Positions 1 to 8,205 of a stretch of DNA of 64,000 nt are shown here, in pieces. How positions within the stretch are numbered: the stretch's first letter is position 1; every line of letters begins with the position of its first letter. The translations under genes were made by a program, and so were the position numbers. Origin of the DNA: Variovorax paradoxus EPS (lineage in GTDB: Bacteria; Pseudomonadota; Gammaproteobacteria; Burkholderiales; Burkholderiaceae_C); assembly GCF_000184745.1 (NCBI RefSeq), contig NC_014931.1:5332001-5396000 (forward strand), written 5' to 3'. The notes under the pieces were generated by a model, which saw only the letters and a list, made by a program, of their open reading frames with translations, was not told where the DNA came from and made no database searches.

Positions 1-1620
1 GTACTCCATGACGTCCATCCAGTAGGTGGAGATGTTCTGCATGCCGGCCAGATCGGGGCGGATGTCGTTCACGTGCGCGCCGTAGGCCAGGCCGGCGATG
101 TAGTAGGTCGTATCGCTGCCGCCGGTCTTCCACCACGGCGTCGGCGCCTTGAAGCCTTCCATCACCTGCAGGTTCTTCGTCCAGGCATCCGCCTTGTTCA
201 GCGAGTCCGCGGCGACCGTCGCGGGATTGCCTCGCCAGCTCGTCACCGCGCTTCCGCCCACGTTGTAGTCGTAGTGGGTGTGGTCGTCGCCGATGCCCAG
301 AATGAAATTCTTCTGGCACGAATAGGAAATGGGGTCCTTGCCGCTCCAGTCGGTCACTGCGGGAAAACCGTCGAGCTTGGCCTCCCTGCCCTCCACGTTG
401 GCCGCCACCGAGTTGGTCCATTCAGGGACGTTGCCCAGGTTCTCGAAGTACCGCACGGCAGCGTAGTAGAGCTCGCTGACGTTGTCGTACGTCATGTAGT
501 TCTTGGCGGACTGGCCGAACTTGTTGAGGTAGTTCATCACCCCGCTCTGCACGACGCCGCTCGCCGTGGCCGACACCGCGTCGGGGTTGGTGTTCATGAT
601 GCCGGTGGCGGCATCCCACTCGCCGCGCGTGTTGGTGACCACCGCGGTGGACAGCGGCTGCGGATACGTCGGGCCGATGAAGCCCATCGGCGCGCGCATC
701 ACGCCGCCCTGCTGCGAGATGCCGCCGGCGTTCAGGAACGAGAAGGTGCCGTAGCGGATCTTGTTGGCGTTCTGCTGCAGCAAGCCTTCGGGCTTGTAGT
801 TGGTGCCGTACTTGACGCAGTTGGCCTCCACGCCGCCGGCACCGGCCGAGGTGTCGCAGACCTTGACGCGCACATAGACCTGGTAGATGGCGTCCGTCTT
901 CTTCGCGTCGTTGGCAGCGCCGACATCCTTCAGGTCGCCTCCCGTGCCGTTGGGGTTGCCCGTCCCGGTGAACACCATGGTGTTGCCGCGCGACCAGATG
1001 CTCGTATTGAAGTTGCTCCAGTTGCCGAACGGCGTGACCGAGGAAATCGATGCCTTCGGCAGCTTGTGCCCGCCTCCCTGATCGGTGCCGCGCAGCGGGA
1101 AATTGGTGATGTTGCCCTGGGCGGAGCCCCAACCCTTCTCCAGGATGGTTTCGCTCGTGGTGTCCACGCTTCGATAGCCGCCCGAGAGCGCCCAGCGGAA
1201 TGGGTCGATGGTCTGCATCGTGGCCCAGTTCATGAAGTTGCCGCTCCACTGTCCCGAACAACTGTGCTTGTTGGTGCCGGTGGACGCGCCGGCCGGCTGG
1301 AAGTAGCTGGCGGATGCAGCGCTGTCCTTCACCGCCGGCGCGACGTAGGTGTACGTGTAGCACTTGCGCGGATCGAAGTAGCCCAGGTACTCCGTGGCGT
1401 CGGCGTAGTCGTTGAGGTTGGCCACGCTGATCGCGGTGGGGTATTCCACCGACAGCGCCAGCGCAAGATTTCCCGGCACGTCGGACGAGGCGAACACGGG
1501 CTGGTCCGACAGCTTGGCGGTGGTCGCCAGCGCGGCCGGCGACGACAGGCCCAGGCAGATGGCCGCGATCGCCCCGATGCTGGAGACCACGGTCGATGGA
1601 CGACAAAAAGCGCTTGTCAT
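1..1620 (-). CDS. pilY1: PilY1/PilC-type pilus tip adhesin (N-terminal part)
   Basis: The start ATG is at 1620 and the frame stays open for 540 codons to the left edge, so the C-terminal part is missing. The N-terminus is a Sec signal peptide (hydrophobic stretch at residues 15-25, likely cleavage after SPAALA), followed by the typical PilY1 start (QPVFASSDVPGNLALALSVE) and the NFMNWATMQTIDPFRWAL region seen in PilY1/PilC proteins. The family sits at the pilus tip, opposes retraction and helps adhesion; the usual calcium-binding beta-propeller would lie outside the window. Its ATG overlaps the pilX stop (ATGA), making it the last visible gene of the minor-pilin operon. Confidence 0.93.
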   Translation of the reverse strand, partial: MTSAFCRPSTVVSSIGAIAAICLGLSSPAALATTAKLSDQPVFASSDVPGNLALALSVEYPTAISVANLNDYADATEYLGYFDPRKCYTYTYVAPAVKDSAASASYFQPAGASTGTNKHSCSGQWSGNFMNWATMQTIDPFRWALSGGYRSVDTTSETILEKGWGSAQGNITNFPLRGTDQGGGHKLPKASISSVTPFGNWSNFNTSIWSRGNTMVFTGTGNPNGTGGDLKDVGAANDAKKTDAIYQVYVRVKVCDTSAGAGGVEANCVKYGTNYKPEGLLQQNANKIRYGTFSFLNAGGISQQGGVMRAPMGFIGPTYPQPLSTAVVTNTRGEWDAATGIMNTNPDAVSATASGVVQSGVMNYLNKFGQSAKNYMTYDNVSELYYAAVRYFENLGNVPEWTNSVAANVEGREAKLDGFPAVTDWSGKDPISYSCQKNFILGIGDDHTHYDYNVGGSAVTSWRGNPATVAADSLNKADAWTKNLQVMEGFKAPTPWWKTGGSDTTYYIAGLAYGAHVNDIRPDLAGMQNISTYWMDVMEY

Positions 1621-2237
1621 GGGGATGCGGTGCTTTCGTGCTCTGGCTTGGTGAACGTCGATTGCGTGAACACCTGCGTGTCGCGCGGGCCGGTGACGCG
1701 CAGGCTCAGGCGGTAGATCGTGGCGGTGGGTGGCGTCGGGGGCGGCGTGGGACTGGCCGTGCCGCCGGCCGGAGCCGCGGACGACTGCACGCAGCCGGTG
1801 CTGGTGGCCGGGCCGGTGCTGGTGCAGAGGCGGTCGATCACGTAGCGGATGCTGATCTGCGCCGCCGCGTCGGTGATGTCGTTGGAATCCTTGCCCACGG
1901 CGCCGAAGGCCTTGTCGTCCAGCAACGCCAGCGGTACGCCCTGCGTGTTGGTGTCGAGCTTGGTCGCCTTGAAGTTTTCGCCCGGCAGATCGTCGGTCGC
2001 GTTCGCAAGCGCACCGCCGCTGGCCAGCTTGTTGGCCAGCACGAGGGACACGGCCCGCTCGCCCTGGTTCACCAGGTCGCGCCGGAAGGCCAGGTTGCCG
2101 GCGGAGGTCAGTGACGTGTTCATGGACCGCACCACCGCGACCCCGCCGGCCAGGAGGATCACGAGCACGATGAGGCACAGCAGCAGGACGACGCCGCGCT
2201 GGTGTCGCCTCCGCGGAAAGAAGCTTGGATTCTTCAT
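1617..2237 (-). CDS. pilX: PilX-type minor pilin
   Basis: 206 residues. A basic leader ending QRG at residues 13-15 precedes a hydrophobic helix (VVLLLCLIVLVILLAGG), the class III prepilin layout, but without the usual glutamate at mature position 5, as is common in PilX. The C-terminal half carries a proline/threonine-rich stretch (about residues 160-172). PilX joins PilV, PilW and FimT in the priming complex at the pilus tip and binds PilY1. The start overlaps the pilW stop and the stop overlaps the pilY1 start, both as ATGA, so translation is probably coupled along the operon. Confidence 0.88.
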   Translation of the reverse strand: MKNPSFFPRRRHQRGVVLLLCLIVLVILLAGGVAVVRSMNTSLTSAGNLAFRRDLVNQGERAVSLVLANKLASGGALANATDDLPGENFKATKLDTNTQGVPLALLDDKAFGAVGKDSNDITDAAAQISIRYVIDRLCTSTGPATSTGCVQSSAAPAGGTASPTPPPTPPTATIYRLSLRVTGPRDTQVFTQSTFTKPEHESTASP

Positions 2238-3358
2238 GGCAGCAGCAGCATGTTGCGCAGCGGGACGGTGAATTCGACGATCCGATGGCGGTAGTGCTGG
2301 TCGTCGTCGCCCAGCGTCACGGTCTGTGAAATTGGATTCTTCGCGGCGTCCTGGAAGTCATCGCCGAAGAGCTTCAGCTTGGCGGGCGACACCGCCTCTT
2401 TTTCCCTGTTCGCGCTGCGCATGACCAGCGCCACGCGAACGGCGACGATCTTTCGCATCGTCTCGGGCGTCTGCATGACGGTGGCGATGTCGAAGCCCGC
2501 GGCGCCCGGGTCCGTCCAGTTGTCGAGCATGCCGTCGCCGTTGGTGTCCACGCCGTAGATGGCGTGCAGTTCGGCCACGCCGTCGGCCAGCGCCTGTGTC
2601 GCACCGCCGGCGCCCAGCAGCAGGTCGTAGCCGACGAGCGTGCGGTTGTCGCCCACGCCGAAGAGCTGGAACTGCACGTTGCCGTTCGCGGGATTGCCCA
2701 GCGGCGTGACGTAGGTGGAGGTGCTGGCCGCCAATGTCTCCATCGACGTGGACTTGCCGGCCGTGTAGTAGGCACCGCCCAACGTCAGCACCTTCGCCGT
2801 GGTGCCAGAGACCTGTTCGAGCAAACAGTCCGTCGTGCCTTGCTGGCTGACCAGCACGAGGTCGCCCGCGGACACGCCGACCGTGTTGTCCATCGCGAGC
2901 GTCGTCGCGCTGCCCGGGTCCGTCAGGCCGCGCGGCACGCCGCCGGCCACAGCATCGCCGCCCATGACCACCAGCACGTCGGAGCCGGTATCGGACTGGC
3001 TCTTGCCGATGAGCACGGGCGCCACGCGCAGGTCGGACGTGGTGCCGGGCAGAAAGGCCTTCTTGAACGGTGCGGGGAAGGCGCCGGTGGGCAGCAGGGC
3101 CGCCGCATTGAGCTTGCAGCCGAACACGCCCCGGTCGGTCGGCTGCACCGACTGGACCAGGCTCGAGCCAGCACTGCGCAGCGCACGATCGAGCACATAG
3201 GCCGCATAGGCGCCGGCCTGCTCCATGTCGTTGGTGGAGGTGGTGACGCGCCGATGCGCCTCGCCCACCACGACAATGCTGGCCACGGCCAGCGTCACGA
3301 TCAGGCCGATGAGCATCGCGACCAGCAGTTCGATCAGTGTGAGACCGCGCTGCTTCAT
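2234..3358 (-). CDS. pilW: PilW-type minor pilin
   Basis: 374 residues, within the PilW size range. The leader is short (MKQRG) with a perfect prepilin site followed by LTLIELLVAMLIGL: cleavage after Gly5, Glu at mature +5. The large globular domain has four visible cysteines. PilW is a structural minor pilin of the type IV pilus tip, processed by PilD, which is not in this window. It overlaps pilV upstream and pilX downstream by ATGA. Confidence 0.9.
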   Translation of the reverse strand: MKQRGLTLIELLVAMLIGLIVTLAVASIVVVGEAHRRVTTSTNDMEQAGAYAAYVLDRALRSAGSSLVQSVQPTDRGVFGCKLNAAALLPTGAFPAPFKKAFLPGTTSDLRVAPVLIGKSQSDTGSDVLVVMGGDAVAGGVPRGLTDPGSATTLAMDNTVGVSAGDLVLVSQQGTTDCLLEQVSGTTAKVLTLGGAYYTAGKSTSMETLAASTSTYVTPLGNPANGNVQFQLFGVGDNRTLVGYDLLLGAGGATQALADGVAELHAIYGVDTNGDGMLDNWTDPGAAGFDIATVMQTPETMRKIVAVRVALVMRSANREKEAVSPAKLKLFGDDFQDAAKNPISQTVTLGDDDQHYRHRIVEFTVPLRNMLLLP

Positions 3359-3783
3359 GGGAGCGTCACCCGCGTGGTGAGCGTGCTGCTCTGTTGTTCA
3401 GCCTTCGCACCTGAGCGGCCGGGCGCCTTCCAGGTGATGGCGATGTCGGCGCTGTTGGTGGTGCCCGATACCGCGGTGACGGTCACCGCGCCGTTCGGCA
3501 AGCCTGCGCTGGCGACGTCGCTCACGCGTTTCTGCCAGGTCGAACCGGCGCCCGTGTTCACTGCAACCGACTTGCCCAGCCACATCGTGCTGGCGATGTC
3601 GTTGGCCAGCAGAGCGGCGCGGTTGCGGTCCTGCGCATCCGTCGACAGGCTGATGGCGCGCGCCTGCAAGCCGATCAGCCCGAGGATGCCCAGCGAAAAC
3701 AACAGGACGGAGACCAGCACTTCCAACAGGGCGACGCCGGACTGCCTCGCGCCGGAGGGCTTCTTCAAAGAGAACTTCTTCAT
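3355..3783 (-). CDS. pilV: PilV-type minor pilin
   Basis: 142 residues from the ATG at 3783. A longer frame reaches back to 3828, but 3783 overlaps the fimT stop as ATGA like the other junctions and gives a normal leader. The leader MKKFSLKKPSGARQSG is cut after Gly16, followed by VALLEVLVSVLLFSLGILGL with Glu at +5. The next segment (LQARAISLSTDAQDRNRAALLANDIASTMW, described here in parts) is the PilV signature around residues 36-65. It is a tip-complex minor pilin. Confidence 0.9.
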   Translation of the reverse strand: MKKFSLKKPSGARQSGVALLEVLVSVLLFSLGILGLIGLQARAISLSTDAQDRNRAALLANDIASTMWLGKSVAVNTGAGSTWQKRVSDVASAGLPNGAVTVTAVSGTTNSADIAITWKAPGRSGAKAEQQSSTLTTRVTLP

Positions 3784-4367
3784 GGGCAACCGTCGGGAGA
3801 ATCTGCAAGCTTTCGGGCCGGATCGCACATGCGCACCTGCCCCCCCAGGCCGAGCAGCACGCGCAGCGGGCGGTCCGAGCCATTCGCGGCGATGTCGTAC
3901 GCAAAGACCGGTGAGTCGGTGTTGCAGCTCGCGCCGTCCACGCCGGTATCGCTGTTCGCCACGAGGCGGCCCATGGCGTTGAAGCAGACGGCCGCTGCGC
4001 CCTTGACCTGCGCGCCGGCCGCCACATCCGACAGCACGCCGGCCTGCACGAACACGTTGCTTGCGTCCAGGCTCGACTTGGCAACGTTGAGCGACCAGTT
4101 GCTTCCGTTAGCCGCGGCGGTCAGGCCGTTCTGCGGCGCGGCGCTGTTCGTGAGCGAGAAGACCATGGGCCGGCTTCGGCGCAGGGCCTCGGTCTGTGCA
4201 AGGCGCAAGCCGTTCTGCAGCGAGTCGCTCACCGTGCGGACCTTGTTGTTGGCGATCCAGGTCGTGAACGACGGCATGGCCAGCATCGTCAGGATGCCCA
4301 GCAGCGTGACGGTCACCATCATCTCGATCAGCGTGAACCCCAACGCGTGGCGCCGGTGATTGTTCAT
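3780..4367 (-). CDS. fimT: FimT/GspH-type pseudopilin
   Basis: 195 residues. Start chosen at ATG 4367: it overlaps the pilE stop as ATGA and gives the leader MNNHRRHALG followed by FTLIEMMVTVTLLGIL, with cleavage after Gly10 and Glu at +5. The frame is open upstream to 4892, but that stretch is out-of-frame pilE. The C-terminal GspH/FimT fold is visible (region around VRTVSDSLQNGLRLAQTEAL and the late VCFNAMGRL strand). Role: minor pilin of the type IV pilus initiation complex. Confidence 0.88.
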   Translation of the reverse strand: MNNHRRHALGFTLIEMMVTVTLLGILTMLAMPSFTTWIANNKVRTVSDSLQNGLRLAQTEALRRSRPMVFSLTNSAAPQNGLTAAANGSNWSLNVAKSSLDASNVFVQAGVLSDVAAGAQVKGAAAVCFNAMGRLVANSDTGVDGASCNTDSPVFAYDIAANGSDRPLRVLLGLGGQVRMCDPARKLADSPDGCP

Positions 4368-4873
4368 GTGGGGCACGCCTGGCCTCGCTTGGTCACCCAG
4401 GCCTTGTCGCAGCCCTTCCAGCCGGAAACGCTCTCGATCGTGGTGCTTTGAAGACCAAGTTGGTCGACCGTGAAAGTGAACCCCTTGGTGGGTCCGCTGC
4501 CGACGGCCTGCAATGTGTAGGTGGTCGATGTGGCAGCGGGCGCCGACGCGCACGACAACTGGAAGGTGCCCGAGACGTTGGCTCTGCTGGTGGTGGCGGT
4601 GCAAGGCGGCACGAACGAACCGGTCTTGAGATAGGTCCGGTTGTCCTGGTAGTAGCGCTCCATGTCCGCGCGCATGGTCGCCAGACCGTTGGTGCCATCG
4701 ACCAATTGGCCGCGCAGCACGTAGTCGCGGTAGCTGGGCAGCGCGATCGACGCGAGGATGGCCACGATGGCCACGGTGATCATTACCTCGATCAGCGTGA
4801 AGCCGGCAATGCTCCGGCCCGCGACCACGGCCGCATGTGGCCGCCTCGCCGTCCTCAAGATTTGTATTTGCAT
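4364..4873 (-). CDS. pilE: PilE-type pilin, first gene of the minor-pilin operon
   Basis: 169 residues from ATG 4873; a TTG at 4936 would add 21 residues without pilin character. The leader is 24 residues, ending SIAG, then FTLIEVMITVAIVAILASIA with Glu at +5. The continuation PSYRDYVLRGQLVDG is typical of PilE minor pilins of beta- and gammaproteobacteria. Four cysteines in the C-terminal half could form disulfides. In many relatives pilE closes this operon; here it leads it. A promoter-like module shared with four other genes of the window lies about 100 bases upstream (4972-5006). It may be a minor rather than the major pilin. Confidence 0.85.
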   Translation of the reverse strand: MQIQILRTARRPHAAVVAGRSIAGFTLIEVMITVAIVAILASIALPSYRDYVLRGQLVDGTNGLATMRADMERYYQDNRTYLKTGSFVPPCTATTSRANVSGTFQLSCASAPAATSTTYTLQAVGSGPTKGFTFTVDQLGLQSTTIESVSGWKGCDKAWVTKRGQACPT

Positions 4874-4971
4874 TGCTGTTTTCCAACCACAAAAAACCTG
4901 ACTCTCGTCGGTGTCACGAAGAAACTGATGTGACAATTGTTTGCAGCAACGAATGCTTTCGACTAGATCGA

Positions 4972-5006
4972 TGAATGAAATGCAGCCACTCAGTTTTCAA
5001 GGCAAT
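4972..5006 (-). promoter_or_regulatory. Shared promoter-like module, copy A (upstream of pilE)
   Basis: Read on the minus strand: TTGAAA at 5000-4995, a 17-base spacer containing ACTGAGTGGCTG, then CATTCA at 4977-4972. Similarity to copies B and C continues downstream to a CAAACAAT block near 4934-4941. It points at pilE. The same arrangement occurs at 6919-6981, 28904-28938, 38510-38544 and 40632-40665. Promoter function is inferred from spacing and position. Confidence 0.6.
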
Positions 5007-5020
5007 GCCGTGGCTGAACG

Positions 5021-5935
5021 CTATGCACCAGATGTGGGCGCCCAACCCTGCTGGCTCAGTTTTTCCACCGCCATGTCGGCGAACATCGAAACGGCCAGCG
5101 GACGCTGCTGGCGGCTGGGGTAGACAACGCTCAGGCCGCGGCCGGCCCGCGTGTACCCGGGCAGCACCCGCACCAGCCTGCCGGCGGCGATTTCGGGGGC
5201 CGTCAGGATCGAGGGCAGCGCGGCAATGCCCAGGCCCGCGCATGCGGCCTGGCGCAGCACCGACTGCGTGTTGCTGTTGAAGCGCCCTTTCACGCGCACG
5301 TCCTTCTCCACGCCTTCCGCGTCCTGCAGGCGCCAGATGGCGTTGCCGCTCGCATCGGGCTGCACCACGCACTCGTGCTCGCCGAGGTCCTCCAGGGACA
5401 TGGGCACGCCATGCGCCGCCAGATATGCCGGGCTGGCGGTCAGTTCGCCATAGCTCGCGAAGATGCGCCGGGCCACATAGCAGGAGTCCTGCAGCGGGCC
5501 GCCGCGGAATGCGATGTCGATGCGATCGGCAATCAGGTCGACCAGCAGATCGCTGAGCACGAAGTCCAGGCGCACCTGGGGATGCTCGGCCAGGAACGTG
5601 TCCACCCATTCCATCTGGAAGAAATCGAAGAAGCTGGTCGGCGCGGTCACGCGCACCGTGCCGGACGGCTCCGAGTTGTCCGCCACGTGCAGTTGACCGG
5701 CTTCGATGAGCTCCTCGACCGCCGGGCCGCATCGCTCGTGGAAGGACTCACCTGCGCTCGTCAGCGTGAGCTTGCGGGTCGAGCGCTGCATCAACCGCGT
5801 GCCCAGCCGCGCCTCGAGTTGCTGGATGCGCCGGCTCACCGTGGCGGAAGGCACGCTCAAGCGTCGTGCCGCCTCGGCGAAGCTGCCGCTGCGAGCCACC
5901 TGCACAAACATCGCCACTTCATTCAGATCGAGCAT
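5021..5935 (-). CDS. LysR-family transcriptional regulator
   Basis: 304 residues from ATG 5935, preceded by a good ribosome site (AGGAAG, about 7 bases upstream); the open frame before it is not protein-like. The N-terminal winged helix (residues 1-60, with ARSGSFAEAARRLSVPSATV) and the LysR substrate-binding domain (about 90-295) are complete. Motifs such as FRGGPLQDSCYVARRI and the AGLGIAALP loop belong to the DsdC/AaeR-like group common in Burkholderiales. It points away from the MarR gene at 6253. Ligand and targets cannot be read from the sequence. The pilE promoter module begins 15 bases past its stop. Confidence 0.85.
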   Translation of the reverse strand: MLDLNEVAMFVQVARSGSFAEAARRLSVPSATVSRRIQQLEARLGTRLMQRSTRKLTLTSAGESFHERCGPAVEELIEAGQLHVADNSEPSGTVRVTAPTSFFDFFQMEWVDTFLAEHPQVRLDFVLSDLLVDLIADRIDIAFRGGPLQDSCYVARRIFASYGELTASPAYLAAHGVPMSLEDLGEHECVVQPDASGNAIWRLQDAEGVEKDVRVKGRFNSNTQSVLRQAACAGLGIAALPSILTAPEIAAGRLVRVLPGYTRAGRGLSVVYPSRQQRPLAVSMFADMAVEKLSQQGWAPTSGA

Positions 5936-6252
5936 GGGATTCTTCCTGTTGTTGTTGCCAGGTTCGAGCCGGCCTTTTTTCGATACGTCTCCAACTTTCC
6001 TGAGGGCTTGGGAAGCACCAATCAGGGGCATTCGCGGCGCATCAAAGGGATGCCGGGCGGTTCATTTGAGGTACGTCCCTCACGCAACACGCTGAACGGG
6101 AGCTGACATCCCCGGAGGGCTGATGTACTTTGCGAAAAAGCTCGCCGTTCGCAGCAAATTGCCGCAGCATGTCGTCTGTTGCCTGTTATAGAAACATAAC
6201 GATCATTTGACCTAATCAATTACCGGCAGCTTCATTACGAGCCCTTATCCAC
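5936..6252. other. Divergent intergenic region, LysR/MarR
   Basis: 317 bases with no gene. It holds the divergent leaders of the LysR (minus) and MarR (plus) genes. A TTGACC at 6207-6212 is a candidate -35 for the MarR gene; it lies in the small palindrome TTGACCTAATCAA (6207-6219), a possible operator. Nothing else stands out. Confidence 0.4.
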
Positions 6253-6810
6253 ATGCGAGCCCTTCCCGATACGACAGCACTGGGCGCACCGCGCGCACTG
6301 GACGACCTCTTGCTCTACCGCTTGTGGAACGCCACGCGCTCAAGCAGGGCCATGGCAACGCGCATCGTGGAGGGGGGCTTCGGCATCACGCACCGGGAAT
6401 GGGGAATGATCGGCATGCTCGCGCAGGTCGGAGAGATCAGGCCCTCGGCGCTCGCCGAGCAGCTGCAGCTCGACCGCGTGCGCACATCGCGGGGCCTGCG
6501 AAGCCTCTTCGAGAAGCGCCTGATCGAACGGCGTCAGAACGCCGATGACGGCCGCGAAGTCCACGTGCAATTGAGCGACGCAGGCCAGCAACTCTTCGAA
6601 GAATTGTTCCCGCGCATTGCCGGCCTCAACGTCGACCTTCTCGAAGGCCTCGATGCCGAACACCACCATATCCTTCTCCAGTGCCTGTACCAGCTCGAGT
6701 CGCGCGGCAACGCATTGAATGCACAGCGCGCAGTGCCGGAGAAAGCCGATCGTCGCGCGGGTGGCACGCGCCACCACTGGTCCAGGCAGGTCGACATCTG
6801 CCTGATCTAG
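6253..6810 (+). CDS. MarR-family transcriptional regulator (paralogue 1 of 3)
   Basis: 185 residues. A winged-helix MarR domain covers about residues 20-145, with recognition segment SALAEQLQLDRVRTSRGLRS, wing ERRQNADDGREVHVQLSDAG, and flanking dimerisation helices. Two close relatives lie at 10414-10959 and 28929-29510: all share the leader pattern RALDDLLLYRLW and the block VEGGFGITHREWGMIG. The C-terminal tail GGTRHHWSR matches paralogue 2 (GGTRHRWPR). It is followed, after 248 bases, by an orphan binding-protein gene on the same strand. The ligand is unknown; the family usually senses small phenolics or lipophiles. Confidence 0.85.
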   Translation: MRALPDTTALGAPRALDDLLLYRLWNATRSSRAMATRIVEGGFGITHREWGMIGMLAQVGEIRPSALAEQLQLDRVRTSRGLRSLFEKRLIERRQNADDGREVHVQLSDAGQQLFEELFPRIAGLNVDLLEGLDAEHHHILLQCLYQLESRGNALNAQRAVPEKADRRAGGTRHHWSRQVDICLI

Positions 6811-6918
6811 CCTGCTGCCGCACGAACAGCTGATCGCTGCTTCAAGGCGCAGCTTCCCCGGAGCGGACGACGCAAAAGCTGGATGGCCGCTTCTGCGTTC
6901 GGTACTCGGCATCCGTGC

Positions 6919-6957
6919 CTATTGCGCTGAACTATTGCGCTGAACTATTGCGCTGAA
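6919..6957 (+). repeat. Three perfect 13-base tandem repeats
   Basis: The unit CTATTGCGCTGAA occurs three times without a gap (6919-6931, 6932-6944, 6945-6957). The third unit runs into promoter-like module copy B, so TTGCGCTGAA, the upstream edge of the module, is triplicated here only. Confidence 0.9.
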
Positions 6958-6981
6958 AACTGAGTGGCTGATTTCCATTTT
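6953..6981 (+). promoter_or_regulatory. Shared promoter-like module, copy B (upstream of binding protein)
   Basis: CTGAAA (6953-6958), a 17-base spacer with ACTGAGTGGCTG, then CATTTT (6976-6981). This is the same layout as copy A, on the other strand and again pointing at a gene, 78 bases before the ATG at 7059. The similarity continues to CAAACAATCGATG near 7010-7022. Confidence 0.6.
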
Positions 6982-7058
6982 CATCGCTAGTGGAAAGTAC
7001 ACACTTCTCCAAACAATCGATGCTCACGTTCCTGTGCGACACATGCGAGCCGTCCCTC

Positions 7059-7979
7059 ATGTCCCCTCTTTCCGCGCATCTGCTGCGCGCCACGTTGATT
7101 CCCGCTTCTTTCGCACTGACGGCATTGGCTGCATTGCCGGTACACGCCGCCGTCGACACGATGAGCAAGATCCGCGAAACACGCACGATCGTGCTCGGTG
7201 TTCGCGAAGCAGCAGCGCCGTTTTCCTTCGTCAATGCACAGAAGCAACCCGTGGGCTATTCGGTGGACCTGTGCATGAACGCTGTCGAGGAGATCAGGCG
7301 CGAGCTCAAGCTGCCCGACATCAAGGTTCAGTACAAGCCCGTGTCCGGCCCCGACCGCATTCCCAAGCTGCTTTCCGGTGAGATCGACCTCGAGTGCGGC
7401 TCGACCACCAACACGATGGCACGCCAGGAAAAGGTGGACTTCAGCTACACCTTCTTCGTCGCGGGGATGCGCGTGCTGACGAGCCAGAACCTTCATGTGG
7501 ACACGGTGAAGGATCTGCAGAAGCAGCCGGTCGCGCTGACCAAGGGCACGACGTCGGAGAAGCTTTTCAGGCAACTCGCCGAGGGTGAACTGCGCGACGC
7601 GAAGTTCACCACCTACGACAACAACGTCGAAGCCTTCAAGGCCCTGAAGGAAGGCAAGGTGCGCGCGTTCGCGCAGGACGATTCGCTCCTGCAAGGCCTC
7701 GTGTCGAACGACAAGACGATCGATACGCTCAGCCTGAGCAGGCTCGCGCTGTCGGTCGAGCCGTACGCCGTGATGGCGCGCAAGGGCGACACCGCATTGC
7801 TGGCCGCTGTCGACCGCAGCCTCGCGCAGCTGTATTCGAGTGGCGAGATCAACAAGCTCTACGACAAGTGGTTCAACACCAGCACGCTCACCATCAAGAT
7901 GGGACGCCTCACACGCGACAGCTTTGTCCGGCCGAACAAGCAGCCCGGCGTTGCGATGGTGCTCGGCCATTCGATCTGA
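7059..7979 (+). CDS. Periplasmic amino-acid-type ABC transporter substrate-binding protein (orphan)
   Basis: 306 residues from ATG 7059, giving a good Sec signal peptide (MSPLSAHLLRATLIPASF then ALTALAALPVHA). An in-frame ATG at 7020 exists, but its N-terminus is not signal-like. The mature part is a SBP_bac_3 domain: IVLGVREAAAPFSF, GYSVDLCMNAVE, ELSG-type DLECGSTTNT, and the closing YDKWF. It resembles GltI-like glutamate/aspartate receptors. No permease or ATPase gene is adjacent, so it either serves a transporter encoded elsewhere or acts as a sensor. It has copy B of the shared promoter module. Confidence 0.85.
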   Translation: MSPLSAHLLRATLIPASFALTALAALPVHAAVDTMSKIRETRTIVLGVREAAAPFSFVNAQKQPVGYSVDLCMNAVEEIRRELKLPDIKVQYKPVSGPDRIPKLLSGEIDLECGSTTNTMARQEKVDFSYTFFVAGMRVLTSQNLHVDTVKDLQKQPVALTKGTTSEKLFRQLAEGELRDAKFTTYDNNVEAFKALKEGKVRAFAQDDSLLQGLVSNDKTIDTLSLSRLALSVEPYAVMARKGDTALLAAVDRSLAQLYSSGEINKLYDKWFNTSTLTIKMGRLTRDSFVRPNKQPGVAMVLGHSI

Positions 7980-8205
7980 GCGGGAGTGAGTGGGCGGCAG
8001 CCCGATGACTCTTCGGGTCCGGCACCGGCTGACATTTCACGGCGCGTCGCAAGTGCCATGTGCCGCGAAACGTCAGCGGCAAGACATGCCTTGTCAGCCC
8101 GGGCGTTCTTCTTGCACCGTTTCGCCTTAAAGGCGCGCGATCGATGAGGACGAAACGCACGGCGCGCATGTTGCGGTCCACACGCATCACACATTCTTCT
8201 TCGCA

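Noticed and set aside
422..1606. 394-codon minus-strand frame inside pilY1
   Set aside because: Wrong frame; the neighbouring frame from 1620 reads as PilY1 without interruption.
6207..6219. TTGACCTAATCAA as a third ATTAGGTCAAC leader motif
   Set aside because: It lies in the opposite orientation to the downstream gene and fits a simple -35 hexamer; only half of the 17-base motif matches.
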